A stretch of DNA of 64,000 bases from Kalaharituber pfeilii. Taxonomy: Eukaryota; Ascomycota; Pezizomycetes; Pezizales; Pezizaceae. This document shows positions 12,069 through 24,834 of this stretch, piece by piece. Position numbers and translations under genes: made by a program. The stretch covers positions 496,001-560,000 of the forward strand of contig WHUZ01000017.1 of the NCBI GenBank assembly GCA_015179045.1, read 5' to 3'. Under the pieces are notes generated by a model, which did no database searches, was not told where the DNA came from, and saw nothing but the letters and a program-made list of their open reading frames with translations. Numbering within the stretch: the first letter of the stretch is position 1; each line of letters begins with the position of its first letter.

Positions 12069-13064
12069 TACTGCTCTCATGCCAGCCAAGCCAAGGTTCC
12101 ATACCAGCCGCACGTTAGCCCCTATACAGTATGTACAGTGACTAACTATAATTGAGCAAAGTTACAATTAGACAGCGATATCAACATATAAAATAGGGCC
12201 TGTCCCGTATTTGTTATTGCTTTACGTCCCCGGCGGTGCCTGGCTATTGCACTTTTTCCGGGACTACGCGCGACATAGGCTTTCCTCAGTGTGGCTAGCA
12301 CTCAGTACCCCCACAAAAATCAAGATAGCTACTGCAGATTAATCGGCCCGAACACACATGCATCATCAACCCTGTGACACTAGGAAATGTACTCTACATT
12401 CTCCTCAACGAAACCTGTACATCACTAGGAAGCGCAAGATAGGGTCGTGAAACTTCGTTGGGCCACTTCAGTTAGTACGGTGGATTCACATGTTCATTAT
12501 AAGCTGTGCCAAGTCGAATCCCTATGCTGGTGCCCATGACCACGATAAGATTGTCACTGCCTACGTGATCATTGTGTGTAAAGACACGTGAATTGTTGCT
12601 TTCTTCTGAACCGGCGTAATAAATTAGTCAGAAGTTTACTCAGTCTGGATTTGACTACGATTGGCCTATACGCCGGCCCGGATGGTTCTTGCCGGCATGT
12701 CCAACCCTGCAACCAGACTATGTCCAACCTCTTGTTTGCCACTGCCAAGATTGCCCATGGGACTAGTCTCATGTTACAACCGAATGTACTCTAGGCCAAC
12801 CCATACCAGAGTAACAGGTTAACATTGCATGATTTCTCTACAGAATACCTCTGAAGGCAATCGAAAAGCTTCACAGTCTTGTCAGCGCCTTGACATTAAC
12901 TACCAACATATATCGATATCGCGCTCACGTCATTACGGCTTCAGTAAAAGTCCAATTGCAAGAACCATCAAGCATACTTAAACAACATATGTACATACCC
13001 ACGTGCGCTGGTTTCGATGAAACGGCGATACAACCGAGTGAAGTCACATTTATGGCGTTGCGTA
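12069..13064. other. Intergenic, no gene seen
   Basis: Short overlapping frames on both strands at 12569-12794 only. Nothing recognisable. Confidence 0.45.
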
Positions 13065-13723
13065 CAGTCTAACCTTGCTACAACGAAAACCAGAAATCTG
13101 GCACATTTTTTTCGATATATGATAGCAAGGTTTCGTTATAGAATATTGGGTGGGAGGATTAGTCATGTGCTTGGCAGCTAAATTTAGAAACCCCGAGCTC
13201 TCACCGAATTTATGGCAACAGATTTTAACTCCGTGATTTTCCTCCTTACGGAAATAACTGGAGTAGGAAAACATGAGAGTACAAAAATTAAGAGTACAGA
13301 GGTATTGATCAAGTACTGTGCAGATGAATCAATCATGTTATTGAAGCAGAAATACCCACAAAGCCGAACCTCAAGTTAGAAAAGCAGCAACTATGCAAAA
13401 AAGGAGACCGGAGCTGCAAAATCAAAAAGAACCCCCAGATGCAGTTCGAAAGCATTTCACAAATGAATCCGGTACAAATCCAAGCACATCCTTTTTTATG
13501 GAATTGGGAAAAAACTACAGTAACTAGGAGTCTCTAGTTGTGGGTGGTCCTTGATTAGTCATGCATTTCACTAGCCATTTTTCGTTATAGCAAGAATAAT
13601 TTGTATGTAGACAGAAATAACTTTCACTCAATCAAATTTTCATTTGGGTGTTTGAGTACGAACGGCTCCGTGCAAGTTTCGGTATAGCAAGGTTTTCGCT
13701 ATCGTTATAGCAAGGTTAGACTG
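13065..13723. mobile_element. Pogo-like MITE, related subfamily (CGTTATAGCAAGG)
   Basis: TA at 13063-13064 and 13724-13725. The left end is CAGTCTAACCTTGCTACAAC and the right end TTATAGCAAGGTTAGACTG. The inner motif is CGTTATAGCAAGG / TTCGATATATGATAGCAAGG rather than TATACCGG, so it is a sister family to the elements at 9358 and 10595 sharing the first ~16 bases of the terminus. It has several subterminal copies and no coding frame. Confidence 0.7.
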
Positions 13724-14404
13724 TATTCATGGTAGTATACAGGCCGCGCTCAATATACTTGCCAAATGCATTGCTGGCCTCCAGTAGTTCGTCCTGCCGG
13801 TGTCGCGAAATATAACAAGATATCTCAATTGACTGCAGATCTTTCAATCTGCGCCTAGATATGCCGAAATCCCACATCGCCGTGATAGAGATTTCCTTGG
13901 CGTTCCTCCTTGCAGCCAACGCTTGAATGTCGGCCACTCAAGCTTAAAGCAATTTCCTCGCTTACATTCCTGTGGGGACCCCAACCGAAGAGTGCCAATC
14001 CATAGTCAGCCTTGTCGGCTGTGAGCCCAATCGGCAGCTTGTTCTGGCCTCTGGAGCTTTTATTTGCCGGCTATCGGCTATCGGCTATCATATGCAAAGT
14101 AGTGCCCTCTGAATGCATGAGCGCAGACTCTACAGTAGGCCGCGTTTGGTAATTGATCTACTGTATGGGCTGAGTAACTCCGTTGCAATTATAGCCACGA
14201 TCAGACTTATTGACTTTTCAACAGCTTCGTAAAACGCCGATCTTGAATTGAAGTACACACGTGTACAAACCCGCTGCCCTATGCCTTCATGTAAATTACT
14301 GCAAGCTGGCTATTGCTTCTCGTTGAATACATTGGTACATATCCATTCGCCTTTGTTCGGATATGGCGCCCAATGTAATATTCTTGAGTGATCTTCAGTC
14401 TGTT

Positions 14405-14478
14405 ACTAGCCAGTAAAATATGTATTCGGACAGGGGTACTAATGCACAACTTGCCGAATACATATTTTACTAGCTAGT
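14405..14478. repeat. Near-perfect 25-bp inverted repeat (foldback, 74 bp)
   Basis: Left arm 14405-14429 begins ACTAGCCAGTAAAATATG and right arm 14454-14478 is its reverse complement with one mismatch in 25; the spacer is 24 nt. It could be a miniature transposon or a hairpin-forming relic. No clear target duplication. Confidence 0.7.
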
Positions 14479-17400
14479 ATGATGAGAAGTGAAACGATTT
14501 CATTGATTATTTAGTGCGGCGTCTAGGAGATACCATTTACAACGCTGAACTAACCTGAACGACGGGTTTTTTTCGAGGTAGCGATCCAGAGAAACAATCT
14601 CATAATTGTAAGCTCAAAAGCTCGTCAGCTGATTATCTAACTAGATTCGTATTTAGTAAATCCCAATTACTAGCTCTTGTGAGATGCCTCTTGTATGGTC
14701 ATGTCTGCTGTGACAGTCTCCTTCCTATCGTTATGTATGGTGGTATTCAATGATACATACATGAAAGGGTGGTCACCATGGGCTACATCCGTAAGTACGT
14801 AATGATAGCACGATAGTTAAAAAAAAAAAAAGGAAGAAGCGGCTTTCGTAAATATTAAATCTTGCACCATAGTGATCCACTTTCCATTTATATACTCAGC
14901 TTGATTTAGTCACTTGACATGTTATCTACAGTATTTGGATGCCGTTTTAATTATTTTCTCAGGTATCCATTCGAGGTACTTCGAGAAATAGGTCTGGTAA
15001 GACATTTCGGTTACTCAGCGTGACCTTACAAGGTAAGTACACCCATGACTCCCTAATCCGCACGAAGAAAGCGGCTCAATCTTTTTAAGATGAACCACAA
15101 ATTCGGGATGTTAACCTGTACCCAAGCAACAGGTCCACTCTGAGGACTGCGCACTGACATCTCTGGGAGAATAGGCCTGGTTCATGTCAGCTGTCTGCAC
15201 ATACGTTACCTTCGTATTGACAAGGATGAAGCTGAAGTGTATTAAGCATCCTTGTCTCAATCAAACGTATGCAAACCAATATATACAAAATTACCTGTTT
15301 TCAATGCGTCAACTACCAACTGCTTGGGATTGAAGGAAACGATCCTTGAACAGTAACCTTAGTTCTATGTATTCAAGTGAAAATCAAGCACGGAATAGAT
15401 TCATATAACCCTTCGCAAAGGATTTGATTCAATAAGCAGGTCTTTACAAGTCCAGGTGGCTGATAATCTTGCCCCTAAGAAGAAATACCGTATGAAAACG
15501 AAGCATACACCATATTATACTTGCCACGTAGGCGTCCTACTTCAAGATAGATTGCTCCATCTACATATTGAAGTCAGAAAACATGGTTTCACTAGCCAGC
15601 TGGCGTTAAATCCTTGGTCACACGCGGCCGTGGGCTCCACGACTCCTTGAACATGGTGTCACTAATAGTAGCCATACAATGTTTCAGCAAGACCAATTGA
15701 GCCTTGTCGCCTCGCGATTATTACTTCCTATGGTCCGTGGGACACGTAAGCTATTCCGTACAGTCCCTAAAGGACATCTGGTGGATTATGGTGCCACGAC
15801 ACTTGGAGTACACTTCCATGTTGAACAAGTTTACGCTTGAACGGGAATCTGCACAATGCTCAACCCTGTGCGAGCTTTATGATGATATATCGAGGTCAGA
15901 AATATTTTATATAGCTTCAGTATTTCTGGCAGGTTGTTTGCGGAAGATGAAGATCGTGAACCTGGCGGCCGGCGCCGGTTGGCCATAGTTGATCCGAAAT
16001 GGTTGGCTGTTCAATGGACTTAAAATTTTTCAACAGGCCGCAAAAGCATACCTGGCTAAGGCAGCACATGAGGTGATCCCCCTATTCAACGTTTTACTTT
16101 TGCTCACCACTTGCAGAATTTGTTGGGGATAACGCATGCTCGGCTTTTTCAGTTGGACTTGTGAAGTTGGTAATTTTGTTACCGCTTCTGGTGTATGCAC
16201 AATGGCAAGCACCGCGCCTTGTCTTCACTCAGCCGCAAACTCAGCCCCAGCTTGGCCCATTGATCTTGGCACGGCATCTACAAGTTTGTAAGGTAAGACT
16301 AGTTTGATGGTTCAGTTCAGCCGATCAGATGCGTGTTAGCCACAAGATCAGTTCTTCCGGACAAGTTTTTGCATCTTGCATGGTCTCAACAAGTAAAAGC
16401 TTTTGATGTTCCCCATTTTTATTCATCCGGCTTACTCTGCGCAAAATACTAGTATCATAGGTTCAATAGTGAGGAGTTACACATACCTTATGTTGGCTGT
16501 GTATGTGAGACATGCATTGCATAGTTGAGTGCATGCTATACGAGCACCAAACCCAAGACTAGGAAGTGATCGAAATATCACGTGCACTGCATACCTCTTT
16601 TCTACACTAGCTGGAAGTGGCTACTTATTTGGATCAGAGTTGAATTTGTAAGTCATGATCTAAATTCTCCTTGCCAATTGACCTAAGGGCATCTGGCATT
16701 ATTGAAAGATATCCATGGCTCGCAATGGACATTCCACCATAGCAAGAAATGAGAAGTCGTGTAGAAACAAACTTGCCTAACCTTATAGACCTAACACTAG
16801 GCGCTTCATTTATGGGAGGCCAATCGCATGATGATATGTTTCGTTTCAATAATGAAATTCATGGCCTAGATAATGTATGCTCTGGGTAGAGCACAGAGGG
16901 TATGCATGTTTAGCTGAGAGAGAATTTATGGATAGGACAACACCTCATCAACAAAACCATAGCCCGCCTGACCACTGAGTCTTCACGTAAATTGACCCGT
17001 GTTGGTATGCATTTTTTTCTTGCGATGAATGGAATTGGGGTTAGAATCAATTGGTGATGCATTTCGTTTCGCTCCGGGTGATGTTAACCTTAGCCCGAGC
17101 CGAAATTTTACTATCGGGAATAGTACGAGCGTGTATCCTTGTAGGAATGGGTGGCGAAAAACGATAATGCAATGGAGGTCATGTCATGAAGACTCTTCCC
17201 TCTAGTGTTTCAGTCCAGAGCCTCCGATTTCGGCTAAATCTCGCTAGTTACATAAATCGCTTCCGTGGTACGGGTTGTGTCGGTCTTACATCTTGGCCAA
17301 GACATTGGCTTGTGACAAAAGCAAGGATAAAACATCAAGTTAAACTGTACAGAAGTATCGGAGTTCGTCCGACGTTCAATTCCTAGTTCCAATTTCTGCA

Positions 17401-18840
17401 AGATAGGATATTTTATCTGCAAGTACCTGAGGGCAAGACTAGTGACTAAATTTGGATCGGCAGTAGTATTTTGCAATCGCTCACGTTAATGGAATTCATA
17501 AGAGGCACTATGAGTGAGTCTCCATGATAATAGGAATTTGCACTTTAATTAGCTGGATACGCAGTGATGTAATATGGGCAGCCGCTGGAGGGATTGGTAG
17601 TAATTTTGAATAGATTGTGTTGGGTTGTCACGGGATTGTAGGGTGCATCTTACACAATAGGCTCGATTGGCGATTTGCATTAAGCTGTGCGTCTGATCCA
17701 TGACTTTGCAGAGTGTAAGTTGGACATAAATGGTTGCCAATCGTTCAGGATTCAAGATGTCATGGCACATTCAGTACCTAGGCGAAAGTCTACCCCACTC
17801 TTTACTATGTAATTAATCGAAAAGCCTCTATCTACATAAGTTCTAAGGAAAAAAAGGAAGAAGAATTACCGGACAATACTCCGTCGCGTGGAGCGATTCT
17901 TCTTTCCATCTCTAACGGCGTGTAGCACAAGCATACGCGTGAAAGAAGTGTGGCACATTACGTCAATTTAGATAATGCCCGATGAACTGTCCATTGGTCC
18001 ATCCAGAGTTGTATGCGCTGTTAAGGGTAATGCCCTAGTGGCTCCCTCCTTGCAGTGTAGGTGGCGCCCTAGAATTGTCTATGCCCGATTGTTATGACTG
18101 AAACTCGGGCCCCTATACAGCAGTCAAGTGAATGCCAAATGTATAGCCTGTTGTCATCATGGATGCTGTTGGAGCAGTTGATGTAATATCTTGACAGCTG
18201 GTGGCACCGAGCATGTTCAACGGTGTTGTAGGATTCTAGACTAGGGTACAACAAGCTGCCGCATGAAACCGAACTTCTGAAGTGACACATGCATATGATA
18301 TCAACCGTGGTGTACTACAGTGAAGGGCAAGAAGTGAACCACCCGGCAGTTAGTGGCCCTGTTGTCAATGAACACTTTCAGTCCAACTGTTCTACCTAGT
18401 TCGTAACTTACTGCTGGGTCGCTCACTTCTTTGCTGCGACTGTGCTATTACGTTGAACAGCATGCAGCCATGCAGGTACGCTGGCCGTGAACATCAACAT
18501 GTTGATGTTGCTATGACAATATTAATTAGGGCCGGTTCGATGTATATTATATTAGCTGCAGTATAATGTATTGTGCAGGTCATCTATCTAATGTAATGTC
18601 ACATTGAAAAATCTGGCAATGTCATTGACAACAAATTGCATGTGGGGTGATGCTTACAAGAGTAAGTCTCATTAAGTGGCATACATGTGTGGCTTTAATG
18701 TGACAACAGGAATGCCCATGATGAGCTAGCTAAATGAATCTTGCTGAAGTCATCAAGCGGTCAAGCAAAATTTGACACGGGGCACACAATATGAACAGCC
18801 AGCTCCGGCAATATTAAAATTGATATTGCACCGCGCTGTC

Positions 18841-18928
18841 AGGTACTGCAGGTGCCCTGCCATGGCGAACAGCTGCAAGCGGGGTAACGTGATATTAAAA
18901 AAAAAAAAAAAAAAAAGGTATTGCAGGT
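18841..18928 (+). mobile_element. Tiny 5'-truncated retroposed fragment with poly(A)
   Basis: An insert of about 63 bp (18854-18916) starting GCCCTGCCATGGCGAACAG and ending in an A20 tract is flanked by a 12-bp direct repeat, GGTACTGCAGGT on the left and GGTATTGCAGGT on the right (one mismatch). Poly(A) plus target duplication is the hallmark of LINE-mediated retroposition. The same sequence, ending GATATTA, occurs at about 61712-61762 inside the LINE insertion. Confidence 0.72.
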
Positions 18929-19394
18929 AACAGTAGACTTGACTTCTTGAGACTGACCAAGACATCATGTTTCATATTGCTGTCCGTACAGCTCATCCCG
19001 TAGGAATGCGTGAGCTCTCACAGTTATGATCTTATGCAACGTTACTGTCCGCAATTCTTAATGCATTATTCCTCAAGTAAAATAACTATCGAACTTTCAA
19101 CTAGTATAGCTCCACAAAGCATATTGCAAGCTATTTACGATGAAACTAGAAAGCTGGGATTTCAAGAACTGACCAGTGTATGACTTGTTAACCTATACTG
19201 AATTTCTACAAATGTCATGAATGCGGGCAAATTCAGCGAATATGATTCAGATGATTCATCATTCAGTGCCAGCTAGATTTATCATGTTAAATTGAGTTAC
19301 TTAAAATATCGAAGTTGCTTCTAGAGCACTGAGGCAGAACTTACGTGTCCGCATTAATAGGACAACAATTACTGCTATTCTAGGACTGATGAGG

Positions 19395-19714
19395 ACGCAA
19401 TCGATTTGGATATCGACGTAGGCATAAGTGGTGGTGGTGCACCAAAACAACAGACCTGCATTGGCTTCTCTTCACTAGTAAATGACAGTTGCTGCAAGGG
19501 TATGCGTTTTGTCCAAATTGGTAATGATAAGCATTATACACATGAATCTAAGATTGTTCTTCTCGTAGGTTTTGAAATATGTAATGAAGCACATTATTAC
19601 AATTTGAGGAAGTTTGAGACTGCACAGGACGGAAATGTGTGTCAGAACCTAAAAGTCAATGACACATGTGACTACAAGATGCTGTTGTTCAAGGTTGCCG
19701 CGCCAGCAACATAG
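19395..19714 (+). other. Coding-like patch, unknown
   Basis: An open frame of about 105 codons beginning near TDEDAIDLDIDVG and ending at a TAG has an even amino-acid mix but no ATG at its head and no motif I recognise. Could be an exon or relic; may equally be chance. Confidence 0.22.
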
Positions 19715-20298
19715 CCCTCGTTCCCATTGCATTCCTGGCAGCTCATGGCCTCGAGGTTTATCAGGGAATGTCCATGAGATATCTTTCCTGCAGGACACAT
19801 AGCTCTTGTCCATTGTATGAATGGCAGAATGGAGCTAGTGCCTAATGAATTTGGGGTTATGCTTCAGGAAAATTCCTTATGGGCAGAATTAACAAGGAGT
19901 TCACTATGATAAAGTCCTGTGCCTTACACATAGTTAACAAGTCGAGGCATGCTAATTCCTCCAATCTGAAGTTGATTGACATAGTCTGTTCACCTAACAC
20001 AGGTCATACCTTGCGTCAAACGCCAGGTCACCGTAATCACGCATTTCTTCGTACTCTGGTTGCACTACCATCCGTAGTTCTCCATATGCGAGTATCTCAT
20101 TCTAGCATATAAGTCTGTCCAGACAGTCAAAGGTTTCCCAACGCAATGACTAGACTCGGTATGTATTTAAGTTCGATAGCAGTTATGTAACGCTTCCATT
20201 GGCCAAGTCTCTTCTGCGGGGCATGCAAGGCTATAAGCATCGCTGCAATGCTAGTTATCATGGCGTATAATCGTCTCTAGTGTTCTTCTAAGGTTATA

Positions 20299-20355
20299 CA
20301 GTCGAGTCTCTCATATTGGATGCTGTACTATTGGATATCCGCTCATACTGGATAA
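20299..20355 (+). mobile_element. Solo pogo-like terminus (CATATTGGAT family)
   Basis: TA followed by CAGTCGAGTCTCTCATATTG, then two spaced copies of a TATTGGAT/TACTGGAT motif. It resembles the left end of the element at 24567 (CAGTCAAACCTGTCATATTG). No matching right end was found nearby, so it is a solo or truncated end. Confidence 0.5.
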
Positions 20356-22378
20356 TGTGAGTGGTTCCAAAGTTGGAAACTCTCTGCCCATAGAAGTTCG
20401 AGTTGTGAGGCATGCTTTCCTAGACAACTAGCTTTATCCTCAATGTTCAGATAGCCCTTTAGGTTGATATATCTGTGCCCGTGCCGCGAGAAAGACCTTG
20501 TTCAACTTGCCCATTAAGGTTATGCCACGGTGTTCGCCTGAGCACACTGGTGGGTCCATCTTCCATGGACTCCAGCCTCTGAGGGAAGACGCAAGAACCT
20601 GAGCGTGTGGTGTGCGAATATTGCACAAAGGGTAACGTCTGCGGATCTGAGAAGGTCCTCTTCTTAATATCTCTCTTAGCCTTAGGAGTGTAGCAGTCGG
20701 TCCAGGGAGATAGACCTAGAAGATTGGACATAGTCCTATCCCATTAAGATGCCACGATGGTTGGTTATGCATGTGCGCTATAACAGCCCAGAGCTGGCTT
20801 AATCAGTATCAGTCAGCTTAGAGCCCACATGTCCTCACAAATCGGCTTCAAGTTCCCAGTAGACGAGACCTATTTCTGCAGCAAGGTTACCAGCTGCACT
20901 ACTCATAAAGACTTGGGGGCAGTATCGTAGACATTCCAGCTGTAGCTTTCTTCCGCGGTATATTCTTTCAGCATTGAGTTCTTAATTCTATAAGCAAGGC
21001 TGCTCACTTATGATCAGGGTTATCCAAGCTGCCATGCTGGCATTCCGCGGTGAGCATGCCCAATACAGAGAGCCCTAATCTCTACGGGCAACCTTAGAGC
21101 ACGCTCCACACAAGCGACATTGCGGGTATACCAAGGCGCTTTTGATTTGTACTCGGACCATTCTGTAATTGGTAATCCACTTGGCGATGGTGTGGAGATT
21201 GAGTGGAGTGATCTCATAGCACTAAATGGAGTGGCCAGGTAATCTCGAAGTCGGTGCTTGTGCTGTTGGCGACGTGACGCAGTAGCCGGCCATGAGGACG
21301 TCCTGAAAACTGTGGTTGTTCCATCGTTGGTCAAGTGCAATCATGGGATCGCGGGAAAGAGAAGCACAAGGGTAGGATGAAGGCCAAATCGTGGGGCATA
21401 ATGTTTTAGGACTGCTCAGGGCGAGAGGCCGGCTGCCCCGCTAAACAAAGTTAGCCCTGCCAAGCCTGACGGCAAGCATTACAGGATCTCTCGCAAACGA
21501 TTCAAGCGCATACACTTCGAACAATACCTTTGTCACTGGTTTCATTTCGTACCCAACTCTGCCAGTTTTGAACCTTATCTGAAACACGAAGCACAAACAC
21601 AAGCCTCGGACATGTGCACTACTATTACGTGGGCCTAAACACAAGCATGGCCAAGTTATCCCGTGTTTCTTTGTTCCCAGAGCCACGTATCTGCAGACGA
21701 AACCTACCTTAGTAATCTTGTAGCACAAACATGAGGCCAACTCCCTCCTTAATTCTCGAACAGTCGAGAGGACCTATCAACGATGTGTGTACACTGCGCT
21801 ACCTGGAGCAGGTATGCACCTGCCTGAAAATATCTACCTAGCTCGGCGGCCTTTTAGCCGGGCATCATCATCATCATTATTGTGAATCACCGACACACGA
21901 AACAATAGACTCACTTATTCTCAAAAAGAAAAATTGAACCAAAGGAAACTATGCTCGGACTAGCGAATGCTCTCAATTCAATCTGCGCAGTATAAAGTAT
22001 CCACCATGCCTACTTCCCGTGGTCTCATTGCGTACATCACTCAGCGAGCGAGAAACCCAACTGATTTAGTATCTACACACAACTAATTCAGGACCTGGAA
22101 AGTGTATTAACATAATATAGGCTCGAGGCTACTTCGGAGACCAGAGGTTCCCAAAAACTTTTTGCCTACATCAGGACCCAGTAGGATACCGGAGACCGAA
22201 GAACATTCCAGAGGCTGTGTGAACTACTTGGCTTAAATTAGCTATCTGACCAGGTCAATACGGTGCAGAGCATCATCTCATACGGAGTCCTTCGTTAATT
22301 TACATTCTACTTGTCGAAGACCCCAGCCGCGTTTCACAGGTTATTACCCTGAAAACTGGTATAAATCTGACTTTGGCG
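20356..22378. other. Intergenic, no gene called
   Basis: Minus-strand frames at 20459-20731, 21020-21340 and 21441-21740 lack motifs. A CATCATCATCATTATT run is near 21862. This would include the promoter of the gene at 22379; a GGTATAAATC box at 22358 is too close to the ATG to be a convincing TATA box. Confidence 0.4.
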
Positions 22379-23803
22379 ATGTCAGAAAGAAAATCACCAT
22401 TGACTATTGATACTGGCGTGACGTCTAGTAGCCGTTCTAGTTCCGTTATGCACTCATGGCCTGATAGGCGGAACCTAACGAAAGAGGTTAATCCGCTGGA
22501 AGTTGTCACAATGGCAGATTGCCCCGCCCCACCCCCACCTGCTTCCCCCGTGCCAGACATTATTATTCCTAGTCTTACTCGAGAATTGTTACAGAAGCCT
22601 CTTGAGAAAAGACGGGTGCAAGAGTACCTTAATTTCTTGAATTCTCAACTAGCAAGCTCTCCAAGACCCCTAAAAACGGGCCGACGACGAAATGTGCTTC
22701 ATGAACTCCTCTCAACTTGCTTTCTGCACGATCTCCACAGGGGCATCCTCAACTGTGAATCAACATTTAAAGTACTCTCTAAAGTGGCTCTTGCTTGCGG
22801 CGCCACAGGCGTGAAAATAGAGGATCCGCGTGCCACTCCATCGCCCCAGGTTATGCTTGAACTTCACGATCGCCTTCGCCGATGGCTGGCTGGTGGTTCT
22901 AATGGCGTCGAAATTTTTCTCGTCCGGCCATGCGATGATGGAAAAAAAGGCACCGATAGGTCGAAACTCTATTGGTGTAGGTCGGTCTTTGATATGCATA
23001 GCGGTGCTCCGTGGGGCTCCATGAAGCTTAGGACGATAAAGAATATGGACTTGAGGACACATGGTGCTATCTACCTTCCCGAGTGTCTGTTTTACGGGTC
23101 TCCGTCTTGTCCAGCTACTGGAGCACCAGATGAGGATCGCACCACAACCGATGTTCTCCTAGCACTTACTTACTTCCGTGAGGTGTGCCGTGCTGTCGCA
23201 GTTTGGGCCGGACCAGTGGATGCAAAAGGAATGAAGATTACCCGTGGGGGATGGTGGACTTGGGGTACTGAGGGAGTTACTCAGTCTACTGACATCAACC
23301 TTATCTACTCCCTGGAGCGTTACCTCTTCTTACATAACCGGATCGTTGGACTTGTGGCCCCAATCTCTTCACCACGACCGTGGGTAATGAAACCACCTTC
23401 GGAGCGCGATACCCCTCCTCCTCCAGAATATGCAGCGGCCGTACCTGTCTCTGCACCCCCTCATGCACCTTTTGCATATTTTGGGCACCTTGGGTCTAGC
23501 AATCATTGCCGGTGCCCACCTCTGAACCATCCAGGCCTTCATCACCGTATCAGCGCCACGGCAGTGCATGCTTTCCTCAAAGACACTTTCAGTGATACCT
23601 TTTTCCCTGGAAAACGCTTTGTTGATATCGATAATGACTTGTCAATGGTTTACAGTCCGGAATATCACGCACGAGCACCGGGGAACCCGGTATTGGAGGG
23701 TATGACAAAGGGATGGTTCCCAACTGGACCTGAATGTGTCGGTGAACGCTGGGAGGCAGTAGAACTTGAGATGCTGCGGCATTACGATCGAAGTTGTTCG
23801 TAG
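22379..23803 (+). CDS. Orphan protein, 474 codons, intact single exon
   Basis: The first ATG is at 22379 (the frame is open a few codons further up but only with TTG); stop TAG at 23801-23803. The protein starts MSERKSPLTIDTG. Residues about 1-60 are Ser-rich and disordered with a Pro run (APPPPASP); residues about 65-110 are charged and helical (TRELLQKPLEKRRVQEYL); the central part (about 130-310) is globular with many Trp/Arg residues (GGWWTWG near 300); about 340-385 is Pro-rich (DTPPPPEYAAAVP); the C-terminal ~90 residues are again globular. No transmembrane segment or catalytic motif is recognised. Codon choice and lack of stops over 1.4 kb make it a real gene. It sits alone between transposons and may be a lineage-specific or transferred gene. 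Confidence 0.8.
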   Translation: MSERKSPLTIDTGVTSSSRSSSVMHSWPDRRNLTKEVNPLEVVTMADCPAPPPPASPVPDIIIPSLTRELLQKPLEKRRVQEYLNFLNSQLASSPRPLKTGRRRNVLHELLSTCFLHDLHRGILNCESTFKVLSKVALACGATGVKIEDPRATPSPQVMLELHDRLRRWLAGGSNGVEIFLVRPCDDGKKGTDRSKLYWCRSVFDMHSGAPWGSMKLRTIKNMDLRTHGAIYLPECLFYGSPSCPATGAPDEDRTTTDVLLALTYFREVCRAVAVWAGPVDAKGMKITRGGWWTWGTEGVTQSTDINLIYSLERYLFLHNRIVGLVAPISSPRPWVMKPPSERDTPPPPEYAAAVPVSAPPHAPFAYFGHLGSSNHCRCPPLNHPGLHHRISATAVHAFLKDTFSDTFFPGKRFVDIDNDLSMVYSPEYHARAPGNPVLEGMTKGWFPTGPECVGERWEAVELEMLRHYDRSCS

Positions 23804-24566
23804 CAGGGGTTGGATGGCATAGAATGATGGAGGATGACTCAAAGGGGAAGTTATGATAGTATGTAAACCCGTCGCTCTAATCATGCATGCTTAGACAGGA
23901 CTGGGGTGGGGATAAGCGGGGTGATGTGAGCAGCAGACAGGGTAAGGGATAACGGGATCAACACTAGGACCAGGTACTCGGGAGGCGGTTGCCAACATGA
24001 TGCATGGTAAGTATGTATCACGCTTATCATGTTTTTACGTTGCCGATTGTCCAACTTATTTTGTGTCTTAGAATGAAGGCTATGTATGGGCGACTCTCTC
24101 TTACCCGTTAGTGCTTATGAATGATTTGTTTGTTTCAGTTTGTTCTTTGTTGGTTTGCGAATTGAAAATGAGTTTCAATACTTGAAGTTTCATGGTTTTC
24201 TCATTGAAATGTTTAGGATCGCATATATCCCCCCAAACAGACTATATAACTATACCCGTATTATAATCATCCCTCATGCACATAACATCAAGCAACACTG
24301 ATAGAAATAGATTTTTTTTCCTTTGTCGTCCAATAGTGGACCGTATGCTAGGTACCGTATGCATGCTGACGAATGTCGGGGCTGTGCTTCAGGCTAATTG
24401 AAGGTGCTTTAACAGTCTATTCTAACGCTTTTTTCTCACATATTTTGCAAGCATGGTAACCTCTGCATGCAAATGCATGTCAACCTTACTGTACATATAC
24501 TACTTGATTCCTACAGGCTGTGGCCATAGTACCTTTGTGATAAAGATAATCTATAGTATCATCATA
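23804..24566. other. Intergenic, 3' flank of the 22379 gene
   Basis: No frame of interest. T-rich around 24308-24320. Confidence 0.45.
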
Positions 24567-24834
24567 CAGTCAAACCTGTCATATTGGATGAACGTCACCG
24601 GGCAGAGTTTGAGCCGGTGTAGATTATTGGATAGATAGCATTTTTTTGCTTTGCGGATTTACATAGTAATTGGACTTGTCATATTGGATAGCCCGAATAG
24701 TAGCAAGGATCATGGGATTGAACCAACTGTCAGATCGCAACTATTCGGCACTGCAGATCTTATCTTCTTGACCATTTAACAGATATCTCCGATATCTAAA
24801 CACTATTAGAGTTGCTATTACATGCATACAAAGT

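Larger units (their letters stand above)
13724..20298. other. Long gene-empty stretch
   Basis: About 6.5 kb with no gene I can support. It holds the inverted repeat at 14405-14478, an imperfect 15199-15270 hairpin (ACGTTA...GACAAGGATG against CATCCTTGTC...AACGTATG), the small retroposed piece at 18841-18928 and a coding-like patch at 19395-19714. Remaining frames are under 100 codons and without motifs. Confidence 0.45.

Noticed and set aside
19382..19400. CTGATGAGGACG as a hammerhead ribozyme core
   Set aside because: No GAAA partner and no flanking stems.
20459..20731. 90-codon minus-strand frame
   Set aside because: Starts with TTG, no motif, no neighbouring exon.
22373..22378. Upstream start of the 474-codon gene
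   Set aside because: The codon at 22373 is TTG; the first ATG is at 22379.
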